The notes beneath the pieces are model-generated. The model was not told where the DNA came from. It saw nothing but the letters and a program-made list of their open reading frames with translations, and ran no database searches. DNA of 64,000 nt from Gambelia wislizenii. Taxonomy: Eukaryota; Chordata; Lepidosauria; Squamata; Crotaphytidae. A program made the translations under genes and the position numbers. Position 1 is the first letter of the stretch, and each line of letters begins with the position of its first letter. The DNA lies in the NCBI GenBank assembly GCA_030847615.1, contig JAUMIR010000005.1:59423001-59487000 (forward strand), given 5' to 3'. Shown one piece after another: positions 10,670 to 22,605 of the stretch.

Positions 10670-13089
10670 CAGTGTTTCTCAACCTTTTTTGGACCGTGGC
10701 CCTCTTCTGACCTTGTTTCCTTCCTATGGCCTCCCTGTCCTACCAATAGAAATGTAGGTATTTAAATGTTTTGTTTGTATGTAGAACATGTTTTATTTAT
10801 AATTTTTATAATTTATACAAAACACAATTACATAAAATGTATGCTTTAAGTATTTCTCAATCAATGTGACCCTTCACGACAAGAAACAAACTTTTTATAT
10901 CTGGTTCTATGGCTGTGAGGGATAACTGAAGATCACCTCTGTCCATTATGTTAAGGCAATTCCATGTTAGGCTGAGTAAATAATTCACATGACTGAAACC
11001 TTATTCTACCAAATACGAAGTAGGAAATGCCATGAAAAACAATTTTGCTGTATCCCAAAGCTGTGGAATCTTTTTTAGATATTGTACTGTTTATCCAAAA
11101 CTTGTGTTTTTCTATTCTGAAAGTTATTTTGGCTGCTATTTCGCTCTATAGCCCTACGAATGCTTCTTGCAAAGAAACATCAATATGAATAGCATTCACA
11201 GCAAATGGATCAACTACCCAGGCAAGAATATCCATGTCCAGCAGATAACGGAAATGAACTTCCATATCATTATAAAGCTGTTTCAAATGATTCACATGTA
11301 CAATTATTTCATCATCTTTCAACTGCTTGCAAAGAGAAAAAACTGTGCAAAGTCTCGACGTCCAATATTGGTGGCATACAGTTTGATTTTTCCAAGAAAC
11401 CCTGTAATAATCTCCTTGCTTGAAAAAAGGTCACAAATCCTGCCCTGTAGTTGTTTGTTTAACAAATTGAGCATTTTGAAGACATCACACAGGTAAAATG
11501 TATCACATTTAGTGGATGTAATTTTTACTTCCATTTCCTTGCCTCTGAAAAATGTCACAACTGAGTCCCAAAAAGCAACAAAGCGACAAAGGCAGTTACC
11601 TTTGGACAGCCAATGGACTTCTGTATGCAATAATAAGTGTGTGAAGTCTTTGTTATTGTCCTCACAAAGTTGTCAAAACAGGCAGTCTTGAAGTGCATTT
11701 GATTTAATGTAATTTACTGCTTTTATTAATATCTGTAGAGACTCACACAAGACCCTGCTAGTCTTTTTGAAACCAAGTGTTGTCAGTGACCTATGTAGTG
11801 AATACAGAAAACGTCTGGCACGACACCTTTCAAATATGCAATAAATCCTCTGTATCTACCTGTCATAGAAGCAGCAACATCAGTAGCACAGGCCAAAATA
11901 TTCTCAAGAGGGATATCTTTCTCACTGAAGTAGCTCTTTACTTCTTCAAAAATTGTTTCACCTGTTCTAATCTGTTTTAAGCTTTTGAGCAAATAGCATT
12001 TCTTCTTTCAATTAGTTGTCATGCAAATATCTAACATAAACCATCACTATTGTTGGATTATCTGGGATTATCTGATAAACACGATTCATCAATTTGCAAA
12101 GCAGACTTCTGAACTTTTAATTGCGAGACTAGTTGATTTTCAACATCTGCCATTTCGTCAATACGCCTCAACACTGATGAATTGCTCAAAGGGATGTATT
12201 CGATAATTTCGCAAGCATGTTGGTTCATGATGTTTGAAATAACAACAGACACTGCTGGCAAAATCAAGGATTCCCCTTCAGTGTGTGGTTTTCCATCCTT
12301 GGCTATCAGTTTGGATATCTCACAAGATGCTATTAAACCTTTGTCATTTAAAACCAATTTCTGAACAAACATTTTGTCCAGTGTAGGTCTAGTTTCAAAT
12401 TTAATCTCACAACGCTCAAAAATATTCCTGTGGTTGATCCTTCTTGTCTTTATGAGACATTTCCAAATGTTTCTGCAACTTACATGGATTAATACTCTCA
12501 TTGGAAAGTGTGGTCATACATATCAAACACATAGCTATCGTGTAGTCTTGTGGTGATGGAATAACTCCATAGCCAACTGAGTGTTGTTGATGTTTCTTTT
12601 TTTGCGGAAGTGGCCATGGGGTATCTAAAATAAAATACCAAAATTCGATACAGATGCAGACTAATTTTACATATGTTTGCAACTACAAAATAATAAGATC
12701 ACTTTTCAGAAATAAAACAGCCTTAGAACGTCTGAACAAAGACAAATGAAAAAATTATGTTTGATCCTGATAGATCTTTACGAGAAGAAGCAACTGAACG
12801 AAGTGGGAGGGAGAAGAGGAAACAACATTGCCAGAGAGTGCATGAGGCGATCCATCCACTGGGAAACATGGGTCACTTCCCTTTTCACTCTTCTCTGTTT
12901 TCTATATTCTTCATGTCTGTTTTCTGTTTTCTTTTCTCAGCCACTTCTCTGTTTTCTTCACTTCTCACTTCCCTCTGTGACCCCCTAGCCTCGTGCCGTG
13001 CACCCCCCTTTATATGATTTTCACCTGTGGCACCCTTGGAATATCCGGGGAGGGCAGGAGGCCATATGGCCCCCAGTTGAGAAACATTG
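10670..13089 (-). mobile_element. hAT DNA transposon (Charlie-like), 2.4 kb
   Basis: The ends are CAGTGTTTCTCAAC on the left (10670-10683) and GTTGAGAAACATTG on the right (13076-13089), inverted with a single mismatch. The element is flanked on both sides by the identical 8-mer GCTTAAAC (10662-10669 and 13090-13097), the hAT hallmark. These ends resemble the CAGTGGTTCTCAACC termini of Charlie-type hATs. Minus-strand remnants inside encode a BED finger and hAT transposase segments. It landed in a SINE whose 3' part continues at 13098. Internal frames are broken, so it is not autonomous. Confidence 0.92.
11319..12682 (-). pseudogene. hAT transposase remnant (BED finger, SCAND3/ZBED5-like)
   Basis: Read on the minus strand, the first segment (12682-12416) contains a BED-type zinc finger: CLIC, then HLEMSH. 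The next frame (12501-12058) has KFETRPTLDKMFVQKL, EISKLIAKDGKPHTEGE and similar text typical of SCAND3/ZBED5-related hAT transposases. A third (11992-11783) has CATDVAASMTGRYRGFIAYL followed by PDVFCIHYIGH, near the catalytic core. The last (11630-11319) has HTEVHWLSKGN, another conserved hAT block. At least three frame changes or stops separate these pieces. Family placement rests on remembered motif similarity. Confidence 0.8.
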
Positions 13090-13097
13090 GCTTAAAC

Positions 13098-13180
13098 TAT
13101 TTGTAAGCCGCTCTGAGAGCCTTTGTGGCTTAAGAATGGATTATAAATACATACATAAATAAATAAAAATAAAATAAACA
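13098..13180 (+). mobile_element. SINE 3' end, continuation of 10467-10669
   Basis: TATTTGTAAGCCGCTCTGAG followed by a GGATTATAAATACATACATAAATAAATA tail is the 3' part expected after the point where the SINE is cut at 10669. It matches, in antisense, the start of the SINE at 39626-39690. The TAAA-type repeats form the tail. Confidence 0.7.
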
Positions 13181-13544
13181 TACTCCAATAAATCCAGCCC
13201 ATCAGCCAGAATCAAGAAGATGAACAGCTATAAAATGGAACACTAGAACATCAAATTGTTTTTATCCCAGCATAAATGCAAAAATACCAATTGAAACAAA
13301 GAAGTGCCAACAGGATCCAGTGCAGTTGAGACTCTCACCTTATTAAGATAGTCACACCTTGCAACTAAAGAAGGATCCTCACTATGGCAGTATACTCTGC
13401 CCAGTATTCTATTAAAGGTCAATTACTGCAATCTTTATTAAAAGCAGCAGTGCTGAACTTACATATCTTGTACAGAAATCCACTCCAACTGAAGGGTCTC
13501 TCCCAAATCAATAGCCATTGATATTACAGCAGTTCTACAGAAGA
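13181..13544. other. Unassigned non-coding stretch
   Basis: Between two SINEs I see no gene and no clear repeat. Confidence 0.4.
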
Positions 13545-13772
13545 GGCAATAGCAATAGGATAGATATTTATATACCGCTTATCAGTGCCGAAGCACTCCC
13601 TAAGCTGTTTACAGTGGGGGTTTTTTAGCTAATTGTCCCCAAAAGCTGGGTACTCATTTTACCCACCTACAGAAGGATGGAAGGCTGAGTCAACCATGGA
13701 GCCCTCTGGAATCAAGCTCATAACCTTGTAGCTTGCAGTACTGGCATTTAACCACTGTGCCACCAGGGCTCC
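13545..13772 (-). mobile_element. tRNA-derived SINE (Sauria-SINE-like), antisense copy
   Basis: On the minus strand it starts GGAGCCCTGGTGGCACAGTGG (A box near 13751-13764), has a degenerate B box near 13707-13719, the internal GGTGGGTAAAATGAGTACCC segment, and ends AAGCGGTATATAAATATC. It is almost full length for the family as seen in this window (about 230 bases) and is not interrupted. Confidence 0.75.
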
Positions 13773-15879
13773 AGAGAATAGCCTTATTCGCCTACAAAAT
13801 GTGGTAAATCATCAGGCAAAAAAGGGAAACACCTCACCCCCACCTCCCTCATCCCCGGTTCTATCGCCGACTTCACGTGGAGAGTGATATCTGAACAAAA
13901 GAGTTTTCTGTACACATATAGGCTGTCTATGTGAACATGGGTGTTCCAATCACAATGAGAATACCCATGGAAGGGGAAATAGAGTTGAGAAAGTACCCTC
14001 TGGGCATAGAGACTGCTGATGAAATTGGTGATAGAGGGGGATGAGTTAGTGACTCCCCTTTTTGTGTATTGGTGCAACATTTGCAAACAAGTTAATAGTG
14101 CTAACAATTATAATAGATCTATACACTATTGTCTGAGACAACAGCGGATCTTGTTCCAGAACTGGCAGGAAACCCAATCCTTTATCATCCAGAGTTTTAA
14201 AGGTATGTATTTATTTAACTAGCATTGCCCATGCTATCTGAGGGATTCTGGGAACTGTAGTCCAGAACAACAACTTTTCAAAGCTCTATATCAATTCTAT
14301 GGTTCAGAGTATCAGGCTGTGAAGTACAACTGATTTTGTAACACTAACAGGCATAACTACTGAGCAATATAATACTCACTGACTTCACAGTGGGGCTCTC
14401 TTACCACTTCTCAAGTGCCTTATGTAGGAAGATGTCACTCAGATGCTTCAAATTATAATTTTTACAAGTACTCGCAAAGTGATTGCTAGAGTTGATTGCA
14501 TCTAAACGCTGCTTATTCTAATCCAGAGCAGTGGACTGAATTTCAGGAAGTTTCTCTGCATTTTAGATTGCTGAAGTTTCATTAGGTTCTGTCACTCTTA
14601 ACATTTTTCAACTATTATTATTTTTAAAATCGTTTAGAAACACAAGACCAGAAGAAAGAGAAATTCAAATGCAGAACTTTGTACAGCTGTACAATGAAAA
14701 CAAAAAGTAATGGTAAAGGCTAATGAATGATAAACAAGTCACATGAATTCAAAGAACTACTGTTGAATTTAATAGCTGGGTGAAAGGCTGTTAGTTAATT
14801 ATGCAACTATGCATTGGGATATATAAAATCTTTTTATTGTAAATGCCCATTGCCATTGTACACTTGTAATCATTTCTGCCTAAAAACTGAGTTTAAAAAT
14901 CAGAGTAAATCTAAGTAGAAAATGACTGAGGGTATGTGGATGTTTAGGAAGAAGAGATTATTTGTTGATTTATTGTAACCAATTAATGTTGGAACAAAGA
15001 AATGCAAAACAACATGGAATGTAAATGACTAAAATGTATTATATTATAAGGTGTTCATTTTAAATTCAAGATTTCCTTAGGGGTGAAGAAGAGTTAGAAA
15101 AACTAATAATAAGGTAACCCTAACCTGCTGAATAATACATTTTCAATACATATACATTTTTAAAAACTATTGTGTAGGTTGCAAAGTGTGACCTGCAAGA
15201 AAGAAAATGCCCTATTTATAGTTTTATGAGTGCAAATGAATTCAAGTTAGCTTCTTTGGTTGCAAGTTATAAAATGGTATGCAGGTGAAAAGCTGGAGGG
15301 AAATTGCAAGCTGACTACAGTACACTATTAGTAAAAGCCCTGCCTGGATAATCAGATGGTGTCATTAAAAAATGGAATATTATAGCAGAAGACAAATAGT
15401 CAAATAGAAAAATAATACCTCTGAAGCCCTGATTATTTGGGGGCTTGTTCAGCCTATGGCTTCTTCCATGGTTGGTTGAACACTGTTGCTCTAATGTACC
15501 TTTCCTAACCCAATGCCACCCAGATTTTGGGGGCTACAACTCCTAGTATTCAGACCATGAGACATGATGGCTATAGATGATGGGAGCTAAAGTCCAAGCG
15601 TGCCTTTACATTTCTGTTTAGCTAACATGAAGCTTGCTTCTTGCAACACCCAGCTCTCACCAATTCCCAAAAGCTTAAGAGTTTAAGGACCATGAATAGT
15701 ATATAAATATGAGGGCAGCACATAAAAGTTAGTTAACGCCTTCATCCAGAAATAAAACTAGCCCTACATGGCATAGATAATGGGTGAACAGAAGGTAGAT
15801 CAGGATCTACTGGTAACTCCCCTGGTGACTTGCAGTAGATTCCCAGAAGCTCCTGGCTCCCACTTGTTTAACAACAACA
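13773..15879. other. Mostly unassigned, with short MITE-like remnants
   Basis: No gene is supported. Short pieces near 14235-14275 (GGATTCTGGGAACTGTAGTCC) and 15530-15600 (ACAACTCCTAGTATTC, GATGGGAGCTAAAGTCC) resemble the 'gggagttgtagtcc' MITE-like repeat seen better at 41935-42045 and 45757-45885. The rest is AT-rich with no feature I can name. Confidence 0.4.
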
Positions 15880-16112
15880 AAAGCATTGGGGTAGAAGGAA
15901 AAGAGATTCCATCTAAACATTAGGAAGAATTTCCTGACAGTAAGAGCTGTGGCAGTGGAATGCACTGCCTTGGAGTGTGGTGGAGTCTCCTTTGAGTTTT
16001 TTTAAACAGAGGCTGGATGGCCATCTGATGGGAATCTTTTTATTGTGTGTTCCTGTTTGGCAGGGGGTTGGATTGGTTGGCCATCGTGGTTTCTTCTAAC
16101 TGTATATGGGGG
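15880..16112 (+). mobile_element. CR1 LINE, 5'-truncated 3' end
   Basis: It contains the typical order AAACATTAGGAAGAATTTCC, TGACAGTAAGAGCTGT, GAGGCTGGATGGCCATCTG and GGCAGGGGGTTGGATTGG, parallel to the 3' portion of the CR1 at 54700-54940. Only the last ~230 bases are present, the usual result of incomplete reverse transcription. Confidence 0.85.
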
Positions 16113-16119
16113 GGTGGGA

Positions 16120-16272
16120 ATGGATTGCTCCCCAGTAGTAGCAATTTGCAGCAGCTGCAACTTGTCTGAATGATTTTAAAGCCCCAAAAAATTCACATGC
16201 CCCCTAGCCAAGATGGTGGCCGCAAATTACTCGCACTTTTAAATCTACCACCACACTTTAAAAAAATGGTCC
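16120..16272 (-). repeat. Dispersed repeat, copy 2 (inverted partner of 955-1104)
   Basis: On the minus strand it contains GGCCACCATCTTGGCTAG, GCAGCTGCTGC and GGAGCAATCCA in the same order as 955-1104. It begins directly after the CR1 end at 16112. Confidence 0.6.
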
Positions 16273-16394
16273 ATTAGCCAAACAGACATTAATCCTCCAT
16301 GCATATCTCCACCCAGAAACTAGCCATTCATATAAACAAATTTACATATCCTCTCCAACAGGGGCTCATAGTATATAAACCCACACACATACAC

Positions 16395-16525
16395 TCCTAC
16401 CCAACCATTCTCTGAAGATGCCAGCCACAGATGCAGGCAAAATGTCAGAAATAAACTCTTCCAGAACATGGCCTCACAGCCCAGAAAAAAAACCCATGGA
16501 AAACTCTCCGGTATATAAACAAAAC
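16395..16525 (-). repeat. Arm of foldback repeat family (related to 41461-41645)
   Basis: TCTGAAGATGCCAGCCACAG, then ATGCAGGCAAAATGTCAG and CCAGAACATGGCCTCACAG, matches the right arm of the long hairpin at 41561-41645. Only one arm is recognisable here, so this is either a truncated copy or part of a larger parent element. Confidence 0.6.
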
Positions 16526-17939
16526 CTCATCCATGACAGAGGAGCTGTTTTTTAAAACACACACACACACACACAAATGTTTTTATGTCTCTCTATGTTC
16601 ATAAAAACTTTGGAACTAGTATACTACAAGTCCATATCCTTATATGTGTATTGCATTGGCTAGCCATATTTTCTCTTCACCCTCAGCCAAGTGAAGAGTG
16701 CCATCTTATGAAAATGAAGAGGCATTTTCTAAGTAGCCAAGAAAGTAAGTTCTTCTCTTTTCGCACAATTCAGAAAGCAATGGTTCAAAAAGGCCAGGAA
16801 ATAGTTAACAAATGCTGTACCATTGGGCAGGCCCTCACTATTTTATACCATGTACCTGCAATAGCTTTAACTATGGAAGCTATACCTGGAAAGGTCTAGG
16901 CTATATCATACGCTGCTGGATAAAAATGTTAGCTAGGGAAGGTGTTACCCGTTTGTTTTTTATCTTGCACATATCTGTTCATTTATCTAAGGGAGCCCTA
17001 ACAAAATAAAAGACAACCAAAGATAACTTTGAAAAGTAAGAAAACTGTATGCAAGCTTTTCAGTTCTCCATAATTCTTCATCTGGCTATGTAACAGGTGG
17101 GAATCATGTGGTCCTCCATATTTTGTTACACTAAAGTTCCATCAGGCTTAGCCAGCATAGCAATAGTAAGGAATGCTGAAAGTTGCATTCCAATATCATC
17201 TAGAGTGGGACATGATAGAAGGTAAAACAAAAAGCACTGAAAAAGCAACTGAAACTACAAAGTTGCTACGTTTTAAGACAGTATTCACTTTATGGCCAAA
17301 TACTTCCGCTAATGGTATTAGGAGGAAGAAGGGCTGTTTCCTAAGCCAAAGCAACAATTAATACATTATTAATACATTCCCTGTAGCAGTACTGCAACCA
17401 TAGATCCAACCTTAGGAAAATAAATACAGCCTAGCTGTGGACATGGTCTCAGAGTTTTACAAGGTTCCTTCTGCTCTCCTTTCAACAACTGTTCAAAGAC
17501 AGACATGAAGAGTTACCTCCTGTTAAGAGTTTGAAGGCATGTATTTGTGAACTGCTTGAAAAACAGGCAAACAGTCCTTTTCATTTGGGAAAACTCTAGA
17601 GATTCTTTGCAACCTTGTCAATCATCCTTCCCAAAACAACCTGAGAGAAAAGCCTCCTTTGAGGCTCCTGTGTTCCTGTGGGATCTGAATCTTTCCCATC
17701 ATCCAAAGAAAAACCTGGATCTAACTGAACTAACTATGGAAGGACAACTTGTAAAGCATTTAGTAACATCCCTTGTCCCTTTTCTGGGCAGAAAAGTACC
17801 TACAGTACATCTCCAAAGATTATGATTCTCTTCTCTTTTAATTCTTTTCTTTTCCAATGAATTTTTGAGACAGCATTTACCTTTTGTAGAAGGATGAAGG
17901 ACCTTTGCTTGGAGTAGCCAAATCCTCCCTCCCTCCCTT
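16526..17939. other. Unassigned stretch with a short CA microsatellite
   Basis: A (CA)n tract lies at about 16557-16574. Open frames at 16585-16899 and 17547-17825 (104 and 92 codons) show no recognisable domain and no splice or start context I can defend. I annotate no gene. Confidence 0.4.
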
Positions 17940-18380
17940 CACCTATCCACCCATCCCTTTACTTATATCCTTTTACTTATACCCCAAGGTGGCTTACAAA
18001 AGACAATATATACAGAATTACACTAAAACATGTTTGGTTAAAAAGATACATAAGTTTTGACTGAAATAGTATTAAACTAATTACAGAATTAAAACCATTT
18101 AAAATCTTACTTTAAAACAAGAAATAAAAGCAGTACAGCATAATAAAAACCCCTTCCCTTGCAAAACAATACGTTTCCATTGCTGGGGGGGGGGAGGTCT
18201 TCTATTGCCACTGAAAAAGCAGCAAAAAAAGGAAAGCATTCTAGCTTAGAAAGGGAGTGCCAAAATCTGGAGCAGCCATGGTGAAAACCCTCTCCTGCTT
18301 TCCCACCAAACTTGCCTGTAAAGATAGGATAGAGAGAAGTTCCTCTCCTGAAAATCTTAGAGCTTGGGCGACCTCATATG
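17940..18380 (-). mobile_element. L2-type LINE 3' fragment, antisense
   Basis: TATACCCCAAGGTGGCTTAC at the left is the antisense of the usual 3' end of this LINE group. Further right are degraded antisense copies of the C-terminal coding region (GCAGCCATGGTGAAAACCCT at about 18274), comparable to 26840-26960 in the larger copy. Strongly decayed and non-coding. Confidence 0.55.
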
Positions 18381-18424
18381 GAATGATATACACACACCTA
18401 AGCTCTCAGACAGAGGTAGAGAAC

Positions 18425-18625
18425 ACATGATCTCCAGATGCTGTTGGGCTGCAAATTTCATCAGCTCTAGCTAGCATAGCCAACAACGATGAATAATGTT
18501 CAAGAACATGGAGGGCCACACAATCCTCATACCTGCTTGTAAGGCTGAGAGGTGTCCTATGGCCATACAGGTTGGGAGATTTGTGGAGTTGTAGTCCAAG
18601 AAAGTAACTTTTCCAAGCTCTGGTC
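18425..18625. repeat. MITE-like 'ttgtagtcc' repeat remnants
   Basis: CTCCAGATGCTGTTGGGCTGC (about 18432-18452) and GGAGTTGTAGTCCAAGAAAG (about 18586-18605) match pieces recurring at 41945, 42221, 45777 and 48120. It is too decayed for me to place ends. Confidence 0.45.
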
Positions 18626-18699
18626 CAAACACACCCTCACAGGTTAATGGTTTACTGTAAGCCTCTCTGGCAATATGTACTTGGCAGCCATTTGTTGTA

Positions 18700-18935
18700 C
18701 AGTGGGCACTTGGTATCTGCTGGGGTTTAGTTCCAGGACACCACTCCCGATGGATACCCAAATCTGTGCATGCTCAAGTCCCGTTATATACAATGGCATA
18801 GTGAAATGGTGTCCCTTATATAAAATGTCAAAATCAAGACTTGTTTCTTGGAATTTATTTATTTATTGGAATATTTTCAAGCCATTGATGGTGGAGCCTG
18901 TGGTTGCCAAATCCATGGATACAGAGGGCCGACTG
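18700..18935. mobile_element. Tigger/pogo-like MITE with TA duplication
   Basis: The left end CAGTGGGCACTTGGTATCTG and the right end, ending in ATACAGAGGGCCGACTG, are inverted relatives, and TA flanks both sides (18698-18699 and 18936-18937). The interior has CCATTGTATATAACGGGACT-like text in antisense. The ends and TA target fit Tc1/mariner-Tigger MITEs. Non-autonomous, with no coding capacity. Confidence 0.75.
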
Positions 18936-19091
18936 TACTCTCTTTACAGTAAAATGGGAAATGGGTACCCTGCCTTCCTGATTCCCCAGAAGTCAATGAG
19001 ATAGAAACAGCACTATTTTGTGGTAATCTTCTTCAAATATAGGACATTATCAGATGTGGCAAAAATCACGGGATTATCTCTCTCACACACA

Positions 19092-19384
19092 CTTTTCTTT
19101 GCAAATGAAGATTCAGGAAGAATTCAGCCCGCAGTTTCTGCAAGCGCGCTGATGACTGAAAAGGCCAATCTGAGATAAACATGTCCAGTTGCAGAAAGCA
19201 CAGCAGAAGGTTTCTTTGGGTGATGATTCCGTGGTGTGATTCCTTCTGCGTTGTCGTTTCTCTTCAAAACTTGTTCGGCGTGAGCTCTCAAATAAGGCTT
19301 CAGCATTGTGGATATTGCGTCTCCAAGCCTCCCGATGTGAGGCCATGGCGGACCATTGTTGGTGATCAATTTGGCCGAGCCTGA
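19092..19384 (-). mobile_element. Zinc-finger LINE 3' end, copy 1
   Basis: Minus-strand translation gives pieces such as SLEEKRQRRRN and CCAFCNWTCLSQIGLFSHQR, a CX2C...H finger near the C terminus of an ORF2. The same module is at 38960-39180 and 48683-49245. The element's sense 3' end lies at 19092, next to a (CA/TC)n tract. It is 5'-truncated. I cannot assign the clade with certainty. Confidence 0.65.
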
Positions 19385-22300
19385 GAGCCCGGGATTATTA
19401 CTTTACAAGAATGGGTCCTGCTATCACACAAAGTTGTCGTCTTCATGTTCTTACACTATTCTCCAGCTGTAAAAAAGGCATTATTTACAATTCATGGGAC
19501 AAGCCATCAATAGATTGTCAATAGTGCTTTTTCACGCTATTGGTGGTGTGTGAAAGCATGTCCCATTGTAATTGCGAGTTTACATCTTGAATGGGCAGTC
19601 CTCTTTCTCCCCTCCCTGTTCCTAGTGAGAAAACGTCCAGGTGAGAATGCGAAAAACTAAGCACACAATGCTCTTTTTATTAACTGTCCTGTTTAGTCTG
19701 CATGTTTTTAGGTTTGTTTCAGTGCTTGAGTGTTCATATACTTTACTAATTAAGGTGTTTTGGGAGTTTTAAGCATGCTTGCATCTTCTCATGAAAATTG
19801 CCAAAATTTCACCCATGCTAAATCGCAGAAGTAAACACCCATTCTTAAAGTGCTAGGGGTCATCGTGTGATAATTCCATGGTGTTTCTTTCATGTGATAA
19901 TTAGTATTATAATGCCACAATGCTCCCGCTATCTTCATTCACAGAATTAAAGCGATTTTAGATGCTAGTTTGATCATGGCCATAGATGGGGGGGGGGGGA
20001 ACCACAAACCCACTATGCTACGTTCTGCCAAGGAATGCTCCCATGTTATTTCTGAAAGAAGTGGTGTACTTAAAGAAAACTGGTGGGGGCAACAGAATGT
20101 GGCGTTATCTGCCTCTTTCTTGTCAGAGTAGGAAATGATTCAGGATGGAACGGTAGACAGATTAGGAAAAAGGGACACCTCCCCTTCTTCCTCTACCACA
20201 TGCCAGATGAAAACTTTGTCAAAAGTTGTGGGATTTAGAGTGGCTTTAATTAATGTGAAATTGGAAGTAAAGAGCAAAGGGTGAATGGGGATCTCAGAGT
20301 TTCTTTTTTTGGCATGTACCACTACTCCCTTCAAATGATTCACTAGCCACTCCGTTTGCCATCCACAGCATTCTAACATCAGCTCAGGGCCAAACATATC
20401 CAAAGTAAAATAAAACTGCTTGCAGCTACATTCATGACTCAAGTAAACTATCAAGTGCCAAACAAATGGCATTCAGATGCAAGCCAACTACATCCCAGAG
20501 GTTCCCCCTTGCCAATGACATGAGTGGCAAGCCATCATTATATTAGCATATTCAGTCTATATCTCTCACGCTCTCATTCACAGGCATCTTTTATTCTTAA
20601 AAGCGCTTTGAGTTTGCATTGTGCTCCTGTGCCAGAATATGGCAAGACAATTAAGTTACAGTGAAGGACAGGGTACACATGCCTAAGCAGAAATGTCAGT
20701 CACTAAGAGTTCTTTTAAAAATTAAAAATTTAAACCCACTGTTTATACAAATATAGCAAGATTTTAAAATTATTTGAATCCTGAGCCAATAGATTTCGCC
20801 TCTCCCAAGCCCTAATGATTACCTTTGGGGCTATACATATTCTTCCCATGAACTTCTAATTAATGTCAGAATGTAAGCAGCCTTTTGGGAGTTCCCAGTG
20901 AAATATAAATCACAATAAATTTGAAATCCATTAAGATAGCAAGCTGTCTTTTAGGACAAAATAACTAATTGACAAGTTCCAGTGTTATTTTATTAGCAAA
21001 TATTAGGTGCCATTATTGACCAGCAACATAACAAAGAGTAGCCATATTTCCATTTGAGGCACAGTTACTGCACATGTAGCAGCACTAAAACCCAACTGAT
21101 GACCTAATGAACAACTTAGCACAGAAAAACCAGTCATCTCAATCACAAATTACACTTCCTCCAAATTTTAAATTAAAAAGTCTGATTATGTCTGAAAAAG
21201 ACTCTGGAAACTTTTCAATTACAGAAGAAACTGTATTTTAACACTGTTGCTTGAATTTTAGAGAAACACTTTAAGGGTGAATCCAGACTGTTGGAAAAAA
21301 TCCCATCAGTCTTCTCTTTCTGATTATATGCTGGGTTAAAATAAATTGACTTGGGGAAGTGGTATAAAAAGTCTCTGATTTGTACCAGGAGCTGACAGAA
21401 AATATTCTGTTATAAACAAAATGTGTATGGTTCTTCAAGATAAAATTGAAAATAACAGGAACAAAATCTGGGACTTTCTGGTCTTTTTAATAAGTTTGGA
21501 TGCTCCCTAAGCTGAGTCTGAGCCACAGTGGGAAACACCTGTCCTTTAAAAAAAAAGATAGAACCACCCCCCCCCCCAAAAAAATCATCACTTATTTTTA
21601 AATGAAATCCTAGAAACTCCCTTACAAACCACACTTCTACCTTAAAGGCACATTCATATTTTTGGGTTTCTGTTTCTTTTTAAGAGTACAATCCTATAAT
21701 GATCTTCATATTGCAGAGGATTTACATGATAAAGTTGAAGTGAATTTCTATTTATTTTTACCTGCAAAATGTTTTGATTAATTGAGTAAGACAGTAGAGA
21801 GAGAGAAAACCAGAACACTGCTTCAGGCGAGATGCCTAACTATGTCATTCTAACATAATGTGCCAAAATTGATTATGTTGGAGGTAATTTTATCATATTT
21901 AAAAAAATGAGCAAGCATAATTTTCCTTGTTTCAAAACAGTCCAGTAATCTGTTCTTTTGTTTCCACAAACCTTAATAAATATTCATGAGTAGCTCCATG
22001 ACACCTCATTAGTGAGCTGTTAAACATGTTGAACCAATGCTGAATTAAACATTTATAATGAATTGCTGTAGTTTCCTAATGCAATAAATACAACATTTAT
22101 TTGTAAATACAAAAACAAATTTATTTAAGTAATTTCAATTTGAAAACACAACAGTGCTTGCAAAGATCTTAATCTCTGTTGCTTTTCTTACATTTGGAGG
22201 GTAGGGCGGGAGAGAAAGAGAGGCTGCTATTTTATTCAGGTCAACACAAACAATACCACAATCATGGATCTGTACCAGGGTGCTCATCTTCTGGCATTAG

Positions 22301-22605
22301 CAACATTCAATACTACCAAACCACCAGAGATCAAAACTAAAAAACAACTTCAGTTTGTTAGCTTTGCCTAAACATTAAGCAGAACCATAAAAACTAACCA
22401 GATAGTTTTCCAAGATAATCCTGTGATGTGAACATGGCTATATTCACTAGCAATACAAAGTCAACACATTGTTAATAATTAACAAAGCATCTTGATTTTA
22501 AACCATTTTTACAGCTGCTGAGTATATACATACTTTCTCAACATGTCTGGGAAAGCTAAGGACATGAGTTTCAAATAAGAAGATCTGAAGACACAGGCCA
22601 AGATG
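19385..22605. other. Long unassigned stretch
   Basis: No gene is supported. The antisense 110-codon frame at 20140-20472 has no recognisable domain. The 21690-22170 part is AT-rich and rich in TAAT/ATTA cores; it is a possible conserved element only by composition. G/C homopolymers lie at about 19987-19999 and 21567-21578. Confidence 0.4.
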
